Shown here piece after piece: positions 8,724 to 16,475 of a DNA stretch of 64,000 nt. This DNA comes from Gordonia spumicola. GTDB taxonomy: Bacteria > Actinomycetota > Actinomycetes > Mycobacteriales > Mycobacteriaceae. The notes under the pieces are model-generated. The model was not told the origin of the DNA, did not search any database, and saw only the letters and a list, made by a program, of their open reading frames with translations. Within the stretch, counting starts at the first letter, position 1. Each line of letters starts with the position of its first letter. The translations under genes were made by a program, and so were the position numbers. The DNA lies in assembly GCF_009932475.1 (NCBI RefSeq), contig NZ_BJOV01000005.1, positions 2,046,001-2,110,000 of the forward strand. Direction: 5' to 3'.

Positions 8724-9733
8724 GACTCGCCCGCGCGATCACCGCGCTCGGCGCGGCGGCTCTCCTCGCGGGCGCCGCGGCCGCCTACGCCGACACCCCC
8801 GACTCCTCGGCGTCCCTGTCGTCGACGGTGATGAGGATCTACGACTTCACGACGTACGGGCTGCAGTTCACCCGGCCGGCGTGGGGCATGCCGAACCCGA
8901 CCGATCCCGACGGGATCATCACCGCCCGCCCGACGGGCGGCGCCGTCATGGACCCCGGCGACTACCAGGAGGTGACGCTGACCCAGAACATCAAGATGCA
9001 CGCTGTCGGCCTCCGATACACGTCGCAGGCGACACCCGGAAAGGGAGTGACGGTCCAGGTCATCACGTCCGACGATTCGTCGAACAACAAGGCGACGATC
9101 GAATGTCGCGGATCGGGCTATCTATGCCTGTCGGACGGCAGGAACACGGTGTTCGTCGTCGACGACGTCGACGGGTATCCGGCGTCGGCCACCCGGACGG
9201 TGCCCGCCGCCGACGACGAGACGCAGTTCGACATGCTTCGCCGACTCTGCACCGACACCTCCGCCGCATCGTGCTCGTTCAACGTCGGGAGCCGCAAGAG
9301 CATCCTGTCCGATCCGACGCGCGTCAGCAACGTGTACCGGTCCGACGTCGACTGGACGTATTCGAAGGCGACGACTGTCACCTCCGAGTACACGACATCG
9401 GTCACGAACGGCGTCGGCGCCGACCTCGACAAGGCGTGGGACGTGGTGAGCGCCTCGGTGGAGCACGAGTACGAGACGTCGACCACGAGGTCGTCGTCGT
9501 ACACCGAGACGATCACCTACCAGGTGAGCCCCGGCGTCTACTTCTGGGTCGAGGCCCGCAATCCGATGATCCGCTACACCGGCGACTTCCGGTTCTCCCT
9601 GAAGGGCAAGGGCGAGATCGTGTTGAAGGACGTCTACTACGACGTCCCCGACCCGTCGCGGAAGGGGACGCTCGCCGGCATCACCTCGACGACGAAGCCG
9701 GTGTCGGCGCCCGTGTCACCACCGCCCGCGTGA
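8720..9733 (+). CDS. Secreted protein with aerolysin/ETX-MTX2-like C-terminal half (paralogue B)
   Basis: 337 residues; signal peptide with cleavage near AYA-DT. Start ATG 8720 overlaps the previous stop and has GAGGAGG upstream. Shared with paralogue A: YGLQF/YGVYDL near the N-terminus, DPDGIITARPTGG, TSDDSSNN, a Cys pair in ECRGSGYLC, a second pair (LCTDTSAASC), the Ser/Thr-rich span ATTVTSEYTTSVTNGVGA through ASVEHEYETSTTRSSSYTE, then VSPGVYFWVEA, MIRYTGDF and YYDVPDPSRKG. Retention of the whole plan in two adjacent genes suggests two subunits of one extracellular assembly. The C-terminus is Pro-rich. Its 3' end overlaps the convergent sulfatase by 18 bases. A pore-forming role is a hypothesis. 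Confidence 0.6.
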   Translation: MRLARAITALGAAALLAGAAAAYADTPDSSASLSSTVMRIYDFTTYGLQFTRPAWGMPNPTDPDGIITARPTGGAVMDPGDYQEVTLTQNIKMHAVGLRYTSQATPGKGVTVQVITSDDSSNNKATIECRGSGYLCLSDGRNTVFVVDDVDGYPASATRTVPAADDETQFDMLRRLCTDTSAASCSFNVGSRKSILSDPTRVSNVYRSDVDWTYSKATTVTSEYTTSVTNGVGADLDKAWDVVSASVEHEYETSTTRSSSYTETITYQVSPGVYFWVEARNPMIRYTGDFRFSLKGKGEIVLKDVYYDVPDPSRKGTLAGITSTTKPVSAPVSPPPA

Positions 9734-11350
9734 CGGGGCCGTTCGGGTTCGGCGCATGCGTTCGTCGAGCTTGCGCTGCATCTCGGACACCTTCTGCGGG
9801 CGGTAGCCCGGTGCCGCCGGACTAGCGAGATTGTGCAGCTCGAACGGGTCGGCCCGCAGGTCGTACAGTTCCCGCTGAGCGGGCGTCGCCCCCGTCGGGT
9901 CGAAGTACACCGTGTACTTGTACCGGTCGTCGCGGACGGCCCGGATGTGGTTGGGTTCGGTGACGATCTTCTGCCCGTCCGGCGACGCCGTGTTGACGTC
10001 GTCGAAGGTGAACAGCACGCTGTCCTGCACCGTGGCCGTCGGGTGGGCGGGCCGGGCGACGGCGTCGCGGATCACCGGCGTCAGGTCGGTGCCGCGGAAG
10101 GTGAACTGCGACCGGTCGGGCACGTCGGCGAGCGAGGCGAACGTCGGCATCAGGTCGACGAGCGAGGCGAGCGCCGTCGTCGTGACTCCGCGCGGGAACA
10201 TCGTCGGGTTGCTGACGATCAGCGGGACGCGGAGGGTCTCCTCGTAGGCGTTGAACGTCTTCTGCCGCAGACCACCGTGCGACAACCCCATCTCGCCGTG
10301 GTCGGAGATCCGCACGACGACGGTGTTCCGGTGCAGGTCGGCGTCTTCCTCGAGGGCGTCGAGGACCTGCCCGAGCCGCTCGTCGACAACCTTGTGGAGG
10401 TACGCGTAGAAGTTCGCGTAGTCGCGGGCGTCGCGTTCGGTCGGGAGGACGCCGAGAGCGCCCGCGAGCAACAGCTGAGACTGCACCTGGGCCGTCGGCT
10501 TGTGGCCGAGGAGCAGGTTCTCGCGGTACGACGGCGGCAGGTCGATGCCCTGTCGGAACGCCTTCGGCGCGGCCGACGCGTAGTTGTCGCAGTTCCCGAT
10601 GTGCTGATTCCAGCTCTTCGGGAACGACAGGATGTCGTGCGGATTCGCCAGGGACACGATGAGCGCGAACGGTCCGTCCTCGCGGGCGTCCGTGCGCAGG
10701 AAGTCGACTGCCTGCGCCGTGACCCGGCCGTCGTGGTCGGCGCATCCCCCGCCGAAGTTGGAGGGTTTCGTGTCGCCGCCGAAGTCGGGGCCGCGCCACC
10801 CGCCGAACCCGTACTCGGCGAGGTCGTCGGCGTCCGGCGATCCGCCGTCGGCTCCCTTGCTCATGTGCCACTTGCCGCGGTACTCGACGCGGTATCCGGC
10901 GGCCTTGAGGATGGTCGCCATGTTCTGTTCGGTCACCGGGAGGGTCCGCTCGGTCGGTGAGACGGTGCCGCCCTCGGTGAGCGTGGAGGTGACCCCGTGC
11001 TCGGCCGGATACTTGCCGGTGAAGAACGTCGACCGGCTCGGCGAACACATGGCGGCGGCACAGAACGCGTTCTCGAAGCTGAGACCGTGGTCGACGAGGC
11101 GCTGCCGGTTGGGCAGGTTCCGCGCGGCCCAGCCCGCGGGCCAGTGCATCGGTTTGCGTTCCTGATCGGTGATGAACAGGACGATGTTGGGCCGGTACGG
11201 CATCGACCCCGCGCTCGTCCCGTCGCCCGCGGCGGGTGCGGCCGTGCGCGTGGCCGCACCGAAGGCGAGTCCAGCGGCCGCGGCGCCCAACCCGGCCAGG
11301 ACGGTGCGGCGGGCGACCGTCGAACGGTCCGGGATGGCGGTGTCGGGCAT
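9716..11350 (-). CDS. Tat-exported type I sulfatase
   Basis: 544 residues from ATG at 11348-11350. The N-terminus has a twin-arginine signal (VARRTVLAGLGAAAAGLAFG), then the alkaline-phosphatase-superfamily sulfatase core: PNIVLFITDQE (metal Asp), CSPSRSTFFTGKYP with the Cys converted to formylglycine (C-x-P-x-R), GKWHMSKG, and ISDHGEMGLSHGG (second metal site). It should hydrolyse a sulfate ester outside the membrane. The proposed start gives a complete Tat signal. It is transcribed with, and 159 bases downstream of, a NarL-type response regulator gene, which may control it. The stop lies inside the convergent secreted-protein gene. Substrate unknown. Confidence 0.87.
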   Translation of the reverse strand: MPDTAIPDRSTVARRTVLAGLGAAAAGLAFGAATRTAAPAAGDGTSAGSMPYRPNIVLFITDQERKPMHWPAGWAARNLPNRQRLVDHGLSFENAFCAAAMCSPSRSTFFTGKYPAEHGVTSTLTEGGTVSPTERTLPVTEQNMATILKAAGYRVEYRGKWHMSKGADGGSPDADDLAEYGFGGWRGPDFGGDTKPSNFGGGCADHDGRVTAQAVDFLRTDAREDGPFALIVSLANPHDILSFPKSWNQHIGNCDNYASAAPKAFRQGIDLPPSYRENLLLGHKPTAQVQSQLLLAGALGVLPTERDARDYANFYAYLHKVVDERLGQVLDALEEDADLHRNTVVVRISDHGEMGLSHGGLRQKTFNAYEETLRVPLIVSNPTMFPRGVTTTALASLVDLMPTFASLADVPDRSQFTFRGTDLTPVIRDAVARPAHPTATVQDSVLFTFDDVNTASPDGQKIVTEPNHIRAVRDDRYKYTVYFDPTGATPAQRELYDLRADPFELHNLASPAAPGYRPQKVSEMQRKLDERMRRTRTAPSRGRW

Positions 11351-11509
11351 GGGGTTCCTCCTCGTCGAGACGTCCAGCCGACAGTAGGTCCGACGGACGG
11401 GCACGTCACGGCCATTCCGTGCCGTCTCGACGCCGCGGGGGCGACGACCTGCGCATAGTGTCGCCGACACCGCGTCTGCGGGCCGCGGCACGTACCGCGG
11501 TCGTAGTAG

Positions 11510-12199
11510 TCACCTGTGCCCGCGGCGCCCGCCCGGCGTCACCAGCCCCAACTCGTACGACCGCACGACGAGCTGCGCGCGGTCGCGTGCGTCGAGTTTC
11601 GCCATCGCCCGATTCACGTGGGTCTTCGCCGTCAGGACGGTGATCCCGAGGGCCCGCGCGATCTCGGCGTTGTCGGCGCCGCCCGCCACGAGGACCACGA
11701 CCTCGCGCTCGCGCGGGGTCAGGTCGTGGAGCCGGTCCTCGCCGTGGATCGCCGAACCGACGGGTCTGGCGAGGAATTCGTCGACGAGCATCCGGGTGGC
11801 GCTCGCCGACATGCGCACCGAACCGTCGGCCACCGACCGGATCGATTCGAGGAGTTCGGCCGGCCGCGCGTCCTTGCCGAGGAAGCCCGACGCGCCCGCC
11901 CGCAACGCGCGCGCCACGTTGTCGTCGAACTCGAACGTCGTCAGGATCAGCACGCGGGTGCGCGCGAGCAACGGATCGGAGACGATCGCCCTGGTCGCGG
12001 CGATGCCGTCGACGCCGGGCATCCGGATGTCGAGGATCGCCACATCGGGGACTGTGCGCCGCACCGCCCGCACAGCCTCCGCGCCGTCGCGCGCCGAACC
12101 GACGACGGTCATGTCGGGTTCGGAGTCGATGAGGAGTTGCAGAGTGCTGCGGAACAGCGCCTGGTCGTCGGCGACGACGACACGCAGTGGTCGGGTCAT
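11510..12199 (-). CDS. NarL/LuxR-type response regulator
   Basis: 229 residues. Receiver domain (residues about 5-120): VVVADDQALFRS with the acidic pair, phospho-acceptor Asp in VAILDIRMPGVDG, Thr in LILTTFE and Lys in FLGKDARP. The C-terminal LuxR helix-turn-helix is LTPREREVVVLVAGGADNAEIARALGITVLTAKTHVNRAMAKL. Start ATG 12197-12199 overlaps the stop of the histidine kinase gene (ATGA), so the pair is translationally coupled and forms one two-component system. Likely target genes are the nearby sulfatase or the MmpL operon, but no binding-site evidence was found. Confidence 0.93.
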   Translation of the reverse strand: MTRPLRVVVADDQALFRSTLQLLIDSEPDMTVVGSARDGAEAVRAVRRTVPDVAILDIRMPGVDGIAATRAIVSDPLLARTRVLILTTFEFDDNVARALRAGASGFLGKDARPAELLESIRSVADGSVRMSASATRMLVDEFLARPVGSAIHGEDRLHDLTPREREVVVLVAGGADNAEIARALGITVLTAKTHVNRAMAKLDARDRAQLVVRSYELGLVTPGGRRGHR

Positions 12200-13368
12200 G
12201 GTCGGTCTCCGTCGATGTCGAGGGGCAGTTCGGCGCGGACGGTGAACACGTCGCCGTCGTCGCCGAACTCGAGGCGGCCGCCCGCCGCGCCGAGCCGTTC
12301 GGCCATGCCGGGCAACCCGAACCCGCCCGGCTCGGTGGACGGCGTCGACGCGAGTCGGTTGCTCACCTCGATGCGCAGCGTGGACCGTCGGTACTCCATG
12401 ACGACGAGCGCCGACTCCCCCGGCGCGTACTTGAGGGCGTTCGTCAACGCCTCCTGCACCATCCGGTAGGCGGCGAGTCCGACGTCGGCTCCGACCGTCC
12501 GCGGCGTCCCGCGGACGAGGATGCTCACGTCCAGCCCCGACTCGGCGACCGACCCGATGAGCGCGTCGACGTCGTCGAGGCCCGGCCCCGTCACGGCGCC
12601 GGGGTCGACGTCGGTGCGGAGCATGCCGACCATGCCCTTGATCTCGCGGAGGGCGCCTTCGGAGTTCTCGTGCATCCCTTCGAGCGCCGCGGCGGCGAGT
12701 TCGGGCCGGTCGAGCAGGTGCAGCGCCGTGCCGATCTGCAGGTTCAACGCGCTCAGATGGTGAGCGACCACGTCGTGGATGTCGCGGCTGATGCGGAGCC
12801 GCTCCTCCATGACACGCTGCTGCGCCTCGTACTCGTAGAGGGCCGTCGACACCCGGACACGCGTCTCCATGGCCGTCACATACCTGTTGCGGGCGCGCGT
12901 GACGCCGCCGATGCTCGCACCGAGGATCGGCCACCCGATGAGCCCGATCCGCTCCACCGGGAGCCAGTCCGGGCCGACGACGAGGGCGACGACGGTCAGT
13001 GCGCCGCACGCCGCGGCGGTGACCGCGACGGCGATCCTGGCACGGAACTGCGACGCGACCGTGCACAGGCACACCGACAACGGCAGCACCGCGGCGGCGT
13101 TGAACACCTCCGAATAGACGATGTATCCGGCGGCGCCCGCGGCCGTCCCGATCACCGCGAGCGCGGGATGCGTCCGTTTGACGACGAGGAACGCCGCGGA
13201 CGCGACCACGATCAGCGCCGCGACCAGCGTCGCATCGCCCGGACGTCCGCCGCGCTGCTCGAATCGCATCGCGACGGCTCCGCACACGGCGACCAGGGCC
13301 GCCACCATGGACGCGGTCGCCATCGGACGCCGATACGACAGCTGCACCCAGCGTTCGACGATGTCCAT
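12196..13368 (-). CDS. Sensor histidine kinase, HisKA_3 type
   Basis: 390 residues. An N-terminal membrane domain of about five hydrophobic segments (residues 17-150) with short loops precedes a HisKA_3 dimerisation region with the phospho-acceptor His in LRISRDIHDVVAHHLSALNL (about 190-210). The HATPase_c part has YRMVQEALTNALKYAPG (N-box) and GFGLPGMAERL (G-box). There is no sizeable extracellular sensor domain, so it probably senses the membrane. Coupled to the response regulator downstream by a 4-base overlap. Divergent from dapD with 97 bases between. Confidence 0.92.
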   Translation of the reverse strand: MDIVERWVQLSYRRPMATASMVAALVAVCGAVAMRFEQRGGRPGDATLVAALIVVASAAFLVVKRTHPALAVIGTAAGAAGYIVYSEVFNAAAVLPLSVCLCTVASQFRARIAVAVTAAACGALTVVALVVGPDWLPVERIGLIGWPILGASIGGVTRARNRYVTAMETRVRVSTALYEYEAQQRVMEERLRISRDIHDVVAHHLSALNLQIGTALHLLDRPELAAAALEGMHENSEGALREIKGMVGMLRTDVDPGAVTGPGLDDVDALIGSVAESGLDVSILVRGTPRTVGADVGLAAYRMVQEALTNALKYAPGESALVVMEYRRSTLRIEVSNRLASTPSTEPGGFGLPGMAERLGAAGGRLEFGDDGDVFTVRAELPLDIDGDRP

Positions 13369-13453
13369 CCCGCCACGATAGGAGCAGAACGGGCACGACG
13401 GCGCGGTTCTACTACGCCTGCGGTACGTCGGTCGCCCCGTCGGAGCCCGACGT

Positions 13454-13459
13454 TAGAAT
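13454..13459 (+). promoter_or_regulatory. -10 element of dapD
   Basis: TAGAAT, six bases before the GTG start at 13466. This spacing puts the transcription start at or next to the start codon, so the dapD mRNA is probably leaderless, common in Actinobacteria. Confidence 0.6.
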
Positions 13460-13465
13460 CATCGG

Positions 13466-14431
13466 GTGACTACTCAAGGTGCTGTTGCCATTGGAATCGC
13501 CACCGTCGTCGACAAGGACGGCGAGACCACCGTCCTCGACACGTGGTACCCGACCCCTGAACTGTCGTCGGACGCGGGCCCGACCGGCTCGACCGAACTG
13601 ACCGGCGACGACGTCCCCGCCGACCTGCGCCCGCTCGTCGGAGCCGACGACGCCCGCGGCGTCCGCACGATCGCCGTGCGGACCGCCATCGCCGATCTGG
13701 CCGTCGCTCCCGTCGATGCGCACGACGTCTACCTGCGCCTGCACCTGCTGTCGCACCGCCTGGTGCAGCCGCACGGCGCGAACCTCGACGGCCAGTTCGG
13801 TCTGCTGGCGAACGTCGTGTGGACCAACTTCGGTCCGTGCGCCGTCGACGGCTTCGAGCAGACGCGCGTCCGGCTGCGCGCCCGCGGGCACGTGACCGTC
13901 ACCTCGATCGACAAGTTCCCTCGCATGGTCGACTACGTGTCGCCGTCGGGCGTCCGCATCGGCGACGCCGACCGCGTCCGGCTCGGCGCACACCTCGCGC
14001 CCGGCACCACCGTCATGCACGAGGGCTTCGTCAACTTCAACGCGGGCACCCTCGGCACCTCGATGGTCGAGGGTCGCATCTCGGCGGGCGTCGTCATCGG
14101 CGACGGCTCCGACATCGGCGGCGGCGCGTCCACGATGGGCACCCTGTCGGGCGGCGGCAAGGAGATCATCACCATCGGCAAGCGTTGCCTGCTCGGCGCC
14201 AACGCCGGCTGCGGCATCCCGCTCGGCGACGACTGCGTCGTAGAGGCCGGCCTCTACGTGACCGCGGGCACCAAGGTGACCGGCCCCGACGGCACCGTCG
14301 TCAAGGCCCGCGAACTCGCAGGCCAGAGCAACCTGCTGTTCCGCCGCAACTCCGAGACCGGCGCCGTCGAGGTCCGGGCCAAGGAAGGCGACGGCATCGC
14401 CCTCAACGAGGCCCTGCACGCCAACAACTGA
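13466..14431 (+). CDS. dapD: Tetrahydrodipicolinate N-succinyltransferase
   Basis: 321 residues from GTG 13466. The N-terminal alpha/beta part is followed by a left-handed beta-helix of hexapeptide repeats ([58 protein letters not shown]). It matches the actinobacterial DapD branch in length and in [18 protein letters not shown]. It transfers succinyl from succinyl-CoA to tetrahydrodipicolinate, the committing step of the succinylase route to meso-DAP and lysine; dapC and dapE in this window carry out the next two steps. A -10 hexamer just upstream suggests leaderless translation. A perfect 20-base-arm hairpin lies after the stop. Confidence 0.95.
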   Translation: MTTQGAVAIGIATVVDKDGETTVLDTWYPTPELSSDAGPTGSTELTGDDVPADLRPLVGADDARGVRTIAVRTAIADLAVAPVDAHDVYLRLHLLSHRLVQPHGANLDGQFGLLANVVWTNFGPCAVDGFEQTRVRLRARGHVTVTSIDKFPRMVDYVSPSGVRIGDADRVRLGAHLAPGTTVMHEGFVNFNAGTLGTSMVEGRISAGVVIGDGSDIGGGASTMGTLSGGGKEIITIGKRCLLGANAGCGIPLGDDCVVEAGLYVTAGTKVTGPDGTVVKARELAGQSNLLFRRNSETGAVEVRAKEGDGIALNEALHANN

Positions 14432-14445
14432 CGCCGTACCTCCCT

Positions 14446-14488
14446 GTGCCGTAGATCGTGACCACTATGTGGTCACGATCTACGGCAC
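14446..14488. terminator. Perfect 20-base palindrome between convergent dapD and NUDIX genes
   Basis: The left arm GTGCCGTAGATCGTGACCAC (14446-14465) and its exact complement (14469-14488) flank a 3-base loop TAT. It starts 15 bases after the dapD stop and ends 8 bases before the NUDIX stop. It is most simply a bidirectional terminator, though there is no U-tract and the arms are not especially GC-rich for this genome. Confidence 0.6.
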
Positions 14489-14496
14489 AAGCGTTT

Positions 14497-15156
14497 TCAG
14501 GGCCAGGTCCACATCGCGCCGGGGCGCCCGACGCCGGACGGCCCGGGTACGTCCGAGCGGACGGCGATGCGCTTCAGGGTGCGGTTCAGATTGCCGCGGT
14601 CGACGTCGTCGCCGGTCAGCGACGCGGTGACGGCCAGTGCCGTCCGGACACTGAACTCGCGGCCGAGCAGGGACGCGGTGAACGTCAGGTCGCGCCAGAG
14701 CTTCTCGGCGAGGACCGGTCGCACGTCGGCCAGGATCCGCGCGTGGTCGAACGCCAACGGCGGCAGTGCATCCCACTCGACCCACCGCTCGGACTCCTCG
14801 CCGGCTGCTGATGCGCCGGCTTCCGATGCGCGGTGCTCGCCGACGGCGACCCACGCGCTGATCGACAGCGTCGGCCCGCGCGGATCGCGGTGCGGCTCGT
14901 CGAACACCACCAACTGGCCCACCCCGGTCACCTCCGCCGCCGTGACCCCGGCCTTGCCCGCGGCCCGGATCGCCGCGTCCGAGATCCGCTCCCCGGCCCC
15001 GAGCAGCACGCCCGGCAACGCCCACTCCCCGGTGAACGGCTCCGCCCCGCGACGGTGCACGAGGATCGCGGTCCCCTCCTCGCTCACGCGCAGGACGACG
15101 GCGTCGACAGACACCGCCGAGGAGACGATGCCTGTCGACGCCGTGGACTCAGTCAC
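14497..15156 (-). CDS. NUDIX-fold protein with degenerate NUDIX box and C-terminal domain (NrtR-like)
   Basis: 219 residues. The N-terminal NUDIX fold (residues 15-150) is recognisable: VDAVVLRV, EWALPGVLLGAGERISDAAIRAAGKAGV, LSISAWVAVG. The catalytic box G-x5-E-x7-REUXEEXGU is broken: the REVGEE part reads RAAGKAG, so two metal-binding Glu are missing. The C-terminal region (about 150-215, VTASLTGDDVDRGNLNRTLKRI) looks like the winged-helix of NrtR-type ADP-ribose-sensing repressors. A regulator or sensor of an ADP-ribose-like nucleotide is therefore more likely than a hydrolase; this is inference. The start overlaps the stop of the PurA-like gene (ATGA). Last gene of a four-gene cassette. 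Confidence 0.75.
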   Translation of the reverse strand: MTESTASTGIVSSAVSVDAVVLRVSEEGTAILVHRRGAEPFTGEWALPGVLLGAGERISDAAIRAAGKAGVTAAEVTGVGQLVVFDEPHRDPRGPTLSISAWVAVGEHRASEAGASAAGEESERWVEWDALPPLAFDHARILADVRPVLAEKLWRDLTFTASLLGREFSVRTALAVTASLTGDDVDRGNLNRTLKRIAVRSDVPGPSGVGRPGAMWTWP

Positions 15157-16475
15157 GCGAACAGTGTGTCACCGAATCCGGTCGCCGCCCGATCCGCCCT
15201 GTCCGGGCCGCGGCCTTCGACGGCGACCGGAACCCCGGCTGCGGCCGCGATCTCGGACGGGATCGCTTCGACGTCGATCGCGTCCAGGACCGGTGTCGCA
15301 CCGCGTGCGAGCCCCGTCAAACCTTCTTGGAACCCGAGGTCCCGATACTCGCCCAGGCGGTACTCGGCGTACCCGCGGGCCACCCGGACACCGCCCGCGA
15401 CGTCCATGTGGCTCACCGCCAGCGCGTCCAGGCCGCCGTGCCGCCGACAGACGTCGGCCGAGTACCGCAACAGCGGCAGGTCGAGGTGTCCGACGCGCCA
15501 CGCCCCTTGATACTCGCCGGTCCCGTTGTGCGGCTCGTCGATCGACAGCCCCGCGTCCTCGGTCGGCAACGGACCGGCCCCGTGCCGGGTCGCGTACGCC
15601 CGCACCACCCCGACCACCAGCGCGGGCGGCTCCCCGGCGTCGGCGAGCAGTCGCTGCGCGACGCCGGGCAACGTGGTGCTCCAGGTCGTGTGCGGGTGCA
15701 GACCGCGCCACTCGTCGAGCAGCACTCCCTGTGCACCCTCGAACAGCAGCCGTCCCCGAGACGCCGCCTCCGCCAGCCGAGCCCGGTCGTCGGCGATCGT
15801 CACCGCCCGCCCGAACTCGACGAGCGCCGCCGCCATCACCCGCACCGACGGCGGTTCGTGCCGACCCGCATCGAGCAGCGGGCGGTAGAACTCCGACAAC
15901 GCCATCAACCGCTGCCGGACCGTCTGCGGGTCCACGCAGTCGGCGACCGTCAACGCCGGGAAGAGAGCATCACCGCTCGCCTCGACGTCGAACAGCCGCT
16001 GTCCGCGCCGCAGTCGGGCCGCCGCGGCCAACGCGTACCACCGCGTCTCCCCGATGCCGAGGCCGCACGACCCGTGGCGGGCGTCCCCACGCAAGTCCTC
16101 CCGAATCCGGTTGACCGCGATGTGGATCGGCGTCACCACCAGGGCGTCCGGGCTCACCGAGGCCAGTCGCAACGGGTCGTCGACGCCGAGGTCCGCCAGA
16201 TCGACGGCCTCGGCGGCCAGCCGCCACGGGTCCACCAGGACGTGCCTGCTCACGTGCGTCGGAACTCCGCTCAGCGTCCCGCTCCCGAACAGCCGGAACG
16301 TGTGGTGGACCCCGTCGGCGACCACGTTGTGCGCGGCCTGCGCACCCCCGTTGAACCGGACCACCGCGGTCGGATCCACGCGGTCCGACAACCAGTCGAC
16401 CGTCGCGCCCTTCGTCTCGTCGCCGAAACCGAGGCCGATCACGGCGATGTGCCTGCCGGTCATGTCGTCTGTCAC
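15153..16475 (-). CDS. Divergent adenylosuccinate synthetase-like protein (PurA paralogue)
   Basis: 440 residues from GTG 16473-16475, overlapping the VWA stop (GTGA); ATG at 16461-16463 is the alternative. PurA landmarks are visible: VIGLGFGDETKGATVDWL for the GDEGKGK loop, FNGGAQAAHNVV for the NGGxNAGHTV loop, LFEGAQGVLLDEWRGLHP, and VVGVVRAYATRHGAGPLPTE. Several active-site positions differ: the GRGIGP loop reads CGLGIG, the final loop lysine is Ala, and TKLD reads SHMD. The fold should still bind a purine nucleotide and an acid partner, but it is unlikely to be the housekeeping enzyme. Its partners (pseudokinase, VWA, NUDIX) suggest a nucleotide-signalling or stress role. Not PurZ-like by context: no phage genes are near. 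Confidence 0.75.
   Translation of the reverse strand: MTDDMTGRHIAVIGLGFGDETKGATVDWLSDRVDPTAVVRFNGGAQAAHNVVADGVHHTFRLFGSGTLSGVPTHVSRHVLVDPWRLAAEAVDLADLGVDDPLRLASVSPDALVVTPIHIAVNRIREDLRGDARHGSCGLGIGETRWYALAAAARLRRGQRLFDVEASGDALFPALTVADCVDPQTVRQRLMALSEFYRPLLDAGRHEPPSVRVMAAALVEFGRAVTIADDRARLAEAASRGRLLFEGAQGVLLDEWRGLHPHTTWSTTLPGVAQRLLADAGEPPALVVGVVRAYATRHGAGPLPTEDAGLSIDEPHNGTGEYQGAWRVGHLDLPLLRYSADVCRRHGGLDALAVSHMDVAGGVRVARGYAEYRLGEYRDLGFQEGLTGLARGATPVLDAIDVEAIPSEIAAAAGVPVAVEGRGPDRADRAATGFGDTLFA

Noticed and set aside
15153-16475. PurZ-type enzyme for Z-genome synthesis
   Set aside because: No phage genes or associated DNA polymerase in the window, and the altered residues do not match PurZ as I recall it.
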